Shown piece after piece: positions 59,174 to 64,000 of a DNA stretch of 64,000 bases. The first letter of the stretch is position 1. Every line of letters begins with the position of its first letter. The notes below the pieces were generated by a model, which saw only the letters and a program-made list of their open reading frames with translations, was not told the origin of the DNA and ran no database searches. Both the position numbers and the translations under genes were made by a program. This stretch comes from Changchengzhania lutea (lineage in GTDB: Bacteria > Bacteroidota > Bacteroidia > Flavobacteriales > Flavobacteriaceae), in assembly GCF_006974145.1 (NCBI RefSeq), contig NZ_CP039456.1, forward strand, positions 1,766,001 through 1,830,000, in the 5' to 3' direction.

Positions 59174-61720
59174 TTAAAATTTAATTCTTAAGCTTAAATT
59201 AGGGGTCAAACCAAGTGACTTATTATCTATTTGTATGGTTGAATTTGAATCTTCTGGATTAACTTCATAGTACCGATTAATACTGTTTTCTCTATCCAAA
59301 ATATTCAATACTCCAAATCTTAAAAAACCATAAGTTGCATCTGTAATATTAAAATTATAACTTAGAGAGGCATCCAAGCGTATAAAATCATCTAGATTTT
59401 CACTATTAGGGGAATCATAATTTACATTGGTGTTATTTCCGTTCTGAACAGTTTCATTACCTTCAACGGGCTTAGTGTAAGGTTGTCCCGAACGCCAAAT
59501 GCCACCTACGGACACTTTCAAATTTTCCAAGACATCATAATTAAACGCCACAGACACAGAGTGCCTAATATCCACATTATTTGGAAAAATTGAGGGTGTA
59601 AAACTTCCAAACTTATAGTCATTAATACTGTAAGTATAGCTTAACCAAGTACTGTATTTATTGGCTGTTTTGTTTAATAAAAATTCAACACCTTGAGCAT
59701 TATAGCTGCCAATGGCATTTAGAAATTGGAAGTTATTATAAAACCCTTGGTTAGAGGCCGTAATACCATCAACGTGTTTGTAAAAGCCTTCAACGTCCAA
59801 CAACCAATTGTTTTGATTGAATTCAAAACCTAAAGAGGCTTGTTTACTCTCAGAAATTGGAACACTTTCTTCATTTGCCAAAACCCAACGTCTGTTTTCA
59901 ACACCTAAAAAATCATCTTGAAAATCAATTTTTTGATTAGCCGATTGGTTTTTAAACTCCCCTTGTACCTTTATAGCAAATTGATTTGATAAGTTTTGTC
60001 TAAAATTTAAACGTGGTTCAATGAGGAGTTTATTAAATTTTTGAAAATAATTTCCACGAACTCCCAAACGCAAATAGGTAGTATTCTTTTTGTATTCAAT
60101 TTCGCTAAAAAGGGCATGGTTTAACAAAACGTCTTTTTTTGTTTTGTCATAAGAAGGCGCACTTACGGTGGTTTCGTTTAAAATGCCTATTTCACTAAAC
60201 TGATACCCATTTAAAAAGTTTAAATTTTCATTTATTTTGTAATTGGTTTTAAACTTAAGTCCTGTTTCTAAAACGTCGTTAGTTTGAGTCAATTTTTGGT
60301 CCGTTTCAATTCTAAAATCGGTTGCATCAACGTTGTATTGCGAATAAAAAGACGTAAAATGTGTTGAAAATGTATCATTCCAAACAGCATCCCAACTTGC
60401 ACCGAATCCTAAATTTTCTTGCTTCAGGTTACTTGTTTTAGAATCTATTTCACCATTATCATCTTGATAACTTTCGGTATAATCTAAATTATTATTAATA
60501 CCAATAATGTTGGCTCTAAACTTATGGTTTTTGTTAAGATCAAAAAGAAGTTTTGCTGTATAATCATAAAAGAAAAAATCAGACATTCTATTGCTTTCAC
60601 TTATATTATTACTGTTGGTTGTTAGCTCGCTATCCTGAAAACTACGTTCAAAATAATTATCGTAAGTTGGCGAACTCATAACATCTGTAAATGAACGTCT
60701 GCCTGATACATGTAATGCCAACTTTTTACTTAATGGAATTTCCAAAAACGCATCGGCATGAATTAAATTAGCACCAAAACCACCAGAAATTTTTTGATTT
60801 AATTTATCCTTTGTAAACATAGTAATGGTACTGGAAACGCCATCACTGAATTCGCTTGACGTTCCGTTTTTAGTAACCAATACTTTGTCTGTTAAATAAG
60901 GATTATACGCTGAAATGAGTCCGAAAAAATGCCCTGAATGGTACATTTTAATATGATCCCAAAGGATTAAGTTTTGGTCGTTGGTGCCGCCACGTACATT
61001 AATATTGGCAATACTTTCATTAACACTTTCTACACCAGGTAATGCTTGAATGGATTGTAAAATATCGGGTTCGGTTAGCCCGGGTAAAATGCCAAACTTT
61101 TCGGTATTTAAAACCGTAGTACCATCAGTTCGCTTTTGTAAACCCGTGGTTAAAAACTTAGAAATCAAAACTTGATTAAGTTCTTCATGCTTCTTATGCA
61201 GTACAATTGTTTTACATGAATTATTTTTAAACCATAAATCTTTTGCGTTAAAAATCAGGGTCTCAAAACCCAAGTAAGACATAATGACTTTTTGGTTTAG
61301 AGGAATATTTGTTAGCTGAAATTTTCCATCTATATCTGTAATCACTCCTTTTGTTGTATTGGCAATTAAAACAGATGCCCCAAATAAGGGTGCTTGGTCT
61401 TTTTCGGTTATCAAAACACCACAAATAGAAATCTTTTTATCAATGGTAGATACCGTTATATAACGATCGTCAAGTAACTTAAAGTTTAAAATTGTAGTGT
61501 TATTAAGGTTTTCTATAATGCTTTTAAGTGATTCAGTCTCATTGAAATTATTGACCAAAATGGCATCAACATCATTTATTGAATACGAAAATTTAACATC
61601 AAATTTAGCTTCAATTTCAGTAATGATTTCCAATAAAGGACGCTTGTCTTGAGATTGAAAACCAAAAGAAAAGTAAGCACAAAGAAAAAATAAAGTGAAA
61701 AAATAGTTAATTCGATTCAT
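59174..61720 (-). CDS. TonB-dependent receptor with STN signalling domain
   Basis: The ~848-residue protein has a signal peptide (FTLFFLCAYFSFGFQSQ), then an STN (secretin/TonB N-terminal) domain (RPLLEIITEIEAKFDVKFSYSINDVDAILVNNF). A carboxypeptidase-D-like domain follows (CGVLITEKDQAPLFGASVL), then a plug (QSIQALPGVESVNESIANINVRGGTNDQNLILWD) and a barrel ending in SLRIKF. The STN domain touches FecR at the inner membrane, so this is a transducing receptor for the sigma/anti-sigma pair encoded upstream. I chose the start at 61720, overlapping fecR by 14 bases; 61738 is possible. The ligand is unknown. Confidence 0.92.
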   Translation of the reverse strand: MNRINYFFTLFFLCAYFSFGFQSQDKRPLLEIITEIEAKFDVKFSYSINDVDAILVNNFNETESLKSIIENLNNTTILNFKLLDDRYITVSTIDKKISICGVLITEKDQAPLFGASVLIANTTKGVITDIDGKFQLTNIPLNQKVIMSYLGFETLIFNAKDLWFKNNSCKTIVLHKKHEELNQVLISKFLTTGLQKRTDGTTVLNTEKFGILPGLTEPDILQSIQALPGVESVNESIANINVRGGTNDQNLILWDHIKMYHSGHFFGLISAYNPYLTDKVLVTKNGTSSEFSDGVSSTITMFTKDKLNQKISGGFGANLIHADAFLEIPLSKKLALHVSGRRSFTDVMSSPTYDNYFERSFQDSELTTNSNNISESNRMSDFFFYDYTAKLLFDLNKNHKFRANIIGINNNLDYTESYQDDNGEIDSKTSNLKQENLGFGASWDAVWNDTFSTHFTSFYSQYNVDATDFRIETDQKLTQTNDVLETGLKFKTNYKINENLNFLNGYQFSEIGILNETTVSAPSYDKTKKDVLLNHALFSEIEYKKNTTYLRLGVRGNYFQKFNKLLIEPRLNFRQNLSNQFAIKVQGEFKNQSANQKIDFQDDFLGVENRRWVLANEESVPISESKQASLGFEFNQNNWLLDVEGFYKHVDGITASNQGFYNNFQFLNAIGSYNAQGVEFLLNKTANKYSTWLSYTYSINDYKFGSFTPSIFPNNVDIRHSVSVAFNYDVLENLKVSVGGIWRSGQPYTKPVEGNETVQNGNNTNVNYDSPNSENLDDFIRLDASLSYNFNITDATYGFLRFGVLNILDRENSINRYYEVNPEDSNSTIQIDNKSLGLTPNLSLRIKF

Positions 61721-62627
61721 AGTTATAGAACTCAACATTATCTCCTTTATTTATTTTATAACTTAATTTAAGAGGAATAGTAACCGACTGTAATGCTATA
61801 TTTTTATCGGTGTGTGTAAAACTTCCTGAGTATGTTTTAGAAGTATTTACTTTTGATGCATCTATTTTAATACCGTATTGTATTTCCAGTTCATTTATAA
61901 CTTGCCACAACGGTACATTATCGAAGCTAGATTCCTTGGCTAACCACGATGGGGTTTCAGCGTTAAAATCGTTTGCAACACTCACTTTTCCATTAATAAG
62001 CCTAAATGATTTTCCGGGAGTCAGTATTACTTTTCCAGAATTACTGGTAACGCTTACAGAACCCTCATAACACTGTACTTCGAAATAATTAGCGCGTTCT
62101 TTTACATTAAATTGTGTGCCTAAAACCTGAATACTTCCCGCATCGGTATTTACGGTAAATTTTTTGCCTTTGGTTACTTTAAAAAAAGCTTCACCATCCA
62201 GATTCAGATGTCTGCTTTCTTTCCAACCCTTTTTATTAAACTCTAATTTTGATTGTGCGTTTAAAATAACTTCAGAATTATCAGGCAGTTTAAAGGTCTC
62301 GGTTTGTGCAATTTCAGTGGAATAAGATTTGGTGTTATTGAAAAACAAGAAATATGAAGATGTAAGTAGAACTACAAATATGGCAGCTACTTTTAAAAAT
62401 GATTTAAAGTTTAACGGAATAACTTTAGTTTCTTCTTTTTTATTAAATGGTCTTTTCTTAAAATCGGCTAATGCTTTCTGGGCATCAATTTTTGGAACGT
62501 CAATGTGCTTTGAATAAAAACCAAGTTTTTCAAGGCTTGAAAAATCTTCATTGGGATATCTTTTTTTGATGTCCTGTGAGGATATTTCACCTTCAAACCA
62601 TTTTAATATATCGTGTTCTTTATTCAT
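61707..62627 (-). CDS. FecR-family anti-sigma factor
   Basis: The 306-residue protein has a short cytoplasmic N-terminus (MNKEHDILKWFEGEISSQDIKKRYP), one transmembrane segment (FLKVAAIFVVLLTSSYFLFF, ~90), and the periplasmic FecR core (AQTETFKLPDNSEVILNAQSKLEFNKKGWKESRHLNLDGEAFFKV). The C-terminal STN-like half is DUF4974 (LWQVINELEIQYGIKIDASKV). It holds the ECF sigma factor and releases it when the STN receptor signals. It lies between the sigma gene and the receptor gene, the standard order. Confidence 0.95.
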   Translation of the reverse strand: MNKEHDILKWFEGEISSQDIKKRYPNEDFSSLEKLGFYSKHIDVPKIDAQKALADFKKRPFNKKEETKVIPLNFKSFLKVAAIFVVLLTSSYFLFFNNTKSYSTEIAQTETFKLPDNSEVILNAQSKLEFNKKGWKESRHLNLDGEAFFKVTKGKKFTVNTDAGSIQVLGTQFNVKERANYFEVQCYEGSVSVTSNSGKVILTPGKSFRLINGKVSVANDFNAETPSWLAKESSFDNVPLWQVINELEIQYGIKIDASKVNTSKTYSGSFTHTDKNIALQSVTIPLKLSYKINKGDNVEFYNYESN

Positions 62628-62684
62628 TAATTTAATCCTTTACAACTTTAAGACACCTTGTTATATGTTTACCCTATAAAAAAA

Positions 62685-63206
62685 TTAAATTTTCACTTCT
62701 TCTAACTTTTTACGCAATATTTTTAAAGCAGCAGACATTCGTTTTTCAACTGTTTTTTGAGATATATCGAGCATTTCGGCTATCTCCCTATATTTTTTAT
62801 CTTCTATCCTATTTAATAAAAAAACTTCGCGCTGATCTTCACTTAAATTTTGGATTACCGTCATTAATTTGTGCTTAAACTCATCTTCTTCCATTAAATA
62901 TTCGGGACTCAAATTCGTTTTATCTAAATATGGGGCTTCCTTGGCATAAGACATCACTACTTTTTGATGGCGCACGGTATTTAAAAATAAATTATTTACT
63001 GTAGTAAATAAGTAAGTTTTAGCTTTAGTAAAATCTATTTTTGAACAATTCTCCCAAATTTTCGCAAATGCATCTTGAACATAATCCAACGAAGCCGCTT
63101 GGTCACCACACTTATAAAAAGCAAAATTAGTTGCAGCCTGAATATGTTCTAAATAAAACGAGTTGAAATAGGATTCATCACAAAGTTTATGTTCTGGGCG
63201 CTTCAT
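62685..63206 (-). CDS. ECF-type RNA polymerase sigma factor
   Basis: The ~173-residue sigma factor has region 2 (YLEHIQAATNFAFYKCGDQAASLDYVQDAFAKIWENCSKIDFTKAKTYLFTTVNNLFLNTVRH) and region 4 (VIQNLSEDQREVFLLNRIEDKKYREIAEMLDISQKTVEKRMSAALKILRK). It belongs to the Bacteroidota FecI-like group. I chose Met 63206 (MKRPEHKL); upstream Met codons at 63236 and 63221 are also in frame. It controls its own FecR/receptor cassette and perhaps the divergent lipoprotein. Confidence 0.92.
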   Translation of the reverse strand: MKRPEHKLCDESYFNSFYLEHIQAATNFAFYKCGDQAASLDYVQDAFAKIWENCSKIDFTKAKTYLFTTVNNLFLNTVRHQKVVMSYAKEAPYLDKTNLSPEYLMEEDEFKHKLMTVIQNLSEDQREVFLLNRIEDKKYREIAEMLDISQKTVEKRMSAALKILRKKLEEVKI

Positions 63207-63401
63207 AAATACTTTATACATTGTAGATTTGCACAAAAATAAAGCAAAAAAATCAATTAATTAAAATACTGATAAACAGCCAGTTAAAAATAAAAAATAA
63301 AAAATTTGTTTTTTTAGTAGGGTAATTTTAGTCCTAAGGGTCTTAAATACAGAAAGGCGAAAAAATCGCTAAATAGAATTTAACCTCAAAAAATTAGAAT
63401 C

Positions 63402-64000
63402 ATGAAAACTTTAAAATTAGTAACAGCCACTTTATGTTTTTCATTTTTAGGACTTATGTCTTGTCAAGATGAAATAGACACTGAAAACGGAAACAACCCA
63501 TACACCAATTCTTCAACGTCGCCAACAGCGAACAACTTAGAACGCTCGTCAATGTATGATGGTAGTTTTGACGATTTTTTGGATGGTGTTTCTTGTTCAT
63601 CAATTTTGTTGCCAGTAACTGCTACTATTAATGGCACCGAAATCACTTTAATTAGTCAAGCCGATTATGAATTGGTTTTAAATATTTTAGGACAATTTAC
63701 AAATGACGATGACAGCATCGAATTTCAATTTCCTTTAACAGTAAGGTTGAGCAACTATACTGAAGTTCAGATAGCTAATCAATCAGAATACAATGCACTA
63801 ATGGATGCTTGTGAAGATGCAGAAAACAAAACTGAAGATGCTATTAATTGTTTAGATATTGATTTTCCAATCACTATTTTAACGTTCGATTTAAACGCAG
63901 AACAAACGGGTAGTGTGGTTATAGAATCTAAACAACAATTGTATGCTTACATGAACAATTTTGATGATAATGGACTTTTCGCAATCAATTATCCTATTAC
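63402..64000 (+). CDS. Lipoprotein of unknown function, 3' end beyond the window
   Basis: The frame is open to the end of the window. It has a lipoprotein signal (LCFSFLGLMSCQDEID, lipobox Cys ~23), a low-complexity Asn/Ser/Thr linker, and then an acidic beta-rich domain (CSSILLPVTATINGTEITLISQADYELV...QFPLTVRLSNYTEVQIANQSEYNALMDACED). Two cysteines in the acidic part may form a disulfide. It is divergent from the ECF sigma factor, 195 bp away. The protein family is not recognised by name. A link to the sigma/FecR cassette is likely from position alone. Confidence 0.8.
   Translation, partial: MKTLKLVTATLCFSFLGLMSCQDEIDTENGNNPYTNSSTSPTANNLERSSMYDGSFDDFLDGVSCSSILLPVTATINGTEITLISQADYELVLNILGQFTNDDDSIEFQFPLTVRLSNYTEVQIANQSEYNALMDACEDAENKTEDAINCLDIDFPITILTFDLNAEQTGSVVIESKQQLYAYMNNFDDNGLFAINYPI

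Overview
The window is a low-GC stretch of a member of the Bacteroidota, very probably a marine or environmental Flavobacteriaceae. The evidence is a type IX secretion C-terminal sorting domain, SusC/SusD pairs, an ECF sigma/FecR/TonB receptor cassette, TAnnTTTG-type promoter boxes and the general absence of Shine-Dalgarno sequences. No species name can be justified from the sequence alone. It has three parts: chromosome (1-22.2 kb), an integrated mobilizable genomic island (22,224-58,888), and chromosome again (58.9-64 kb).

Left chromosome. After the 3' end of a T9SS-secreted protein and an AhpD-like gene comes a cluster that reads as a peptidoglycan-peptide utilisation locus. It holds an L-Ala-D/L-Glu type dipeptide epimerase, an alpha-oxoamine-synthase-like PLP enzyme, a SusD/SusC uptake pair, a DeoR-type regulator, a PBP4-like D-Ala-D-Ala carboxypeptidase lipoprotein, an M14 zinc carboxypeptidase and an N-acetylmuramoyl-L-alanine amidase lipoprotein. 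The amidase is cut in two by a 1,124-bp IS630-type element. Housekeeping genes follow: OsmC, RecJ, an MFS exporter, an LpxH-like phosphoesterase, QueD with two tiny membrane-protein genes, MATE, GNAT, a universal stress protein and tRNA-Ala(GGC).

Island. It is inserted at the 3' end of the tRNA-Ala gene. A 44-bp exact repeat of the tRNA 3' end lies at both borders, each border has a tandem pair of TTTGCACGCA boxes (likely integrase arm sites), and a tyrosine recombinase lies at the right end. Its mobilization core is an excisionase-like HTH protein, a P-loop primase-helicase (with an in-frame TGA near its 5' end), iteron-like TGTCATCA repeats, a Toprim primase, a MobC-like protein and a relaxase. 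No conjugation machinery is visible, so it is best described as an integrative mobilizable element. Cargo 1 (23.9-36.6 kb) is a catabolic operon: TonB receptor, P5C dehydrogenase, MDR oxidoreductase, hydantoinase/oxoprolinase A and B, cupin, membrane protein, NCS1 permease and proline dehydrogenase. Everything funnels towards glutamate. Cargo 2 (41.7-53.5 kb) has a TetR regulator with a palindromic operator, followed by AhpD-like, alpha/beta-hydrolase, deaminase, flavin-oxidase-like, GAPDH, RidA-like, metallo-hydrolase and DJ-1/PfpI genes. It resembles an electrophile/oxidant or xenobiotic response, but has several decayed genes and a second, identical IS630 copy. Near the right end sit a three-gene HipB-HipS-HipT kinase toxin system with palindromic operators and a DUF4143-type ATPase.

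Right chromosome. The native tRNA terminator, now separated from its gene by the island, is followed by an ECF sigma factor, a FecR anti-sigma factor and an STN-domain TonB receptor, with a divergent lipoprotein gene running off the window.
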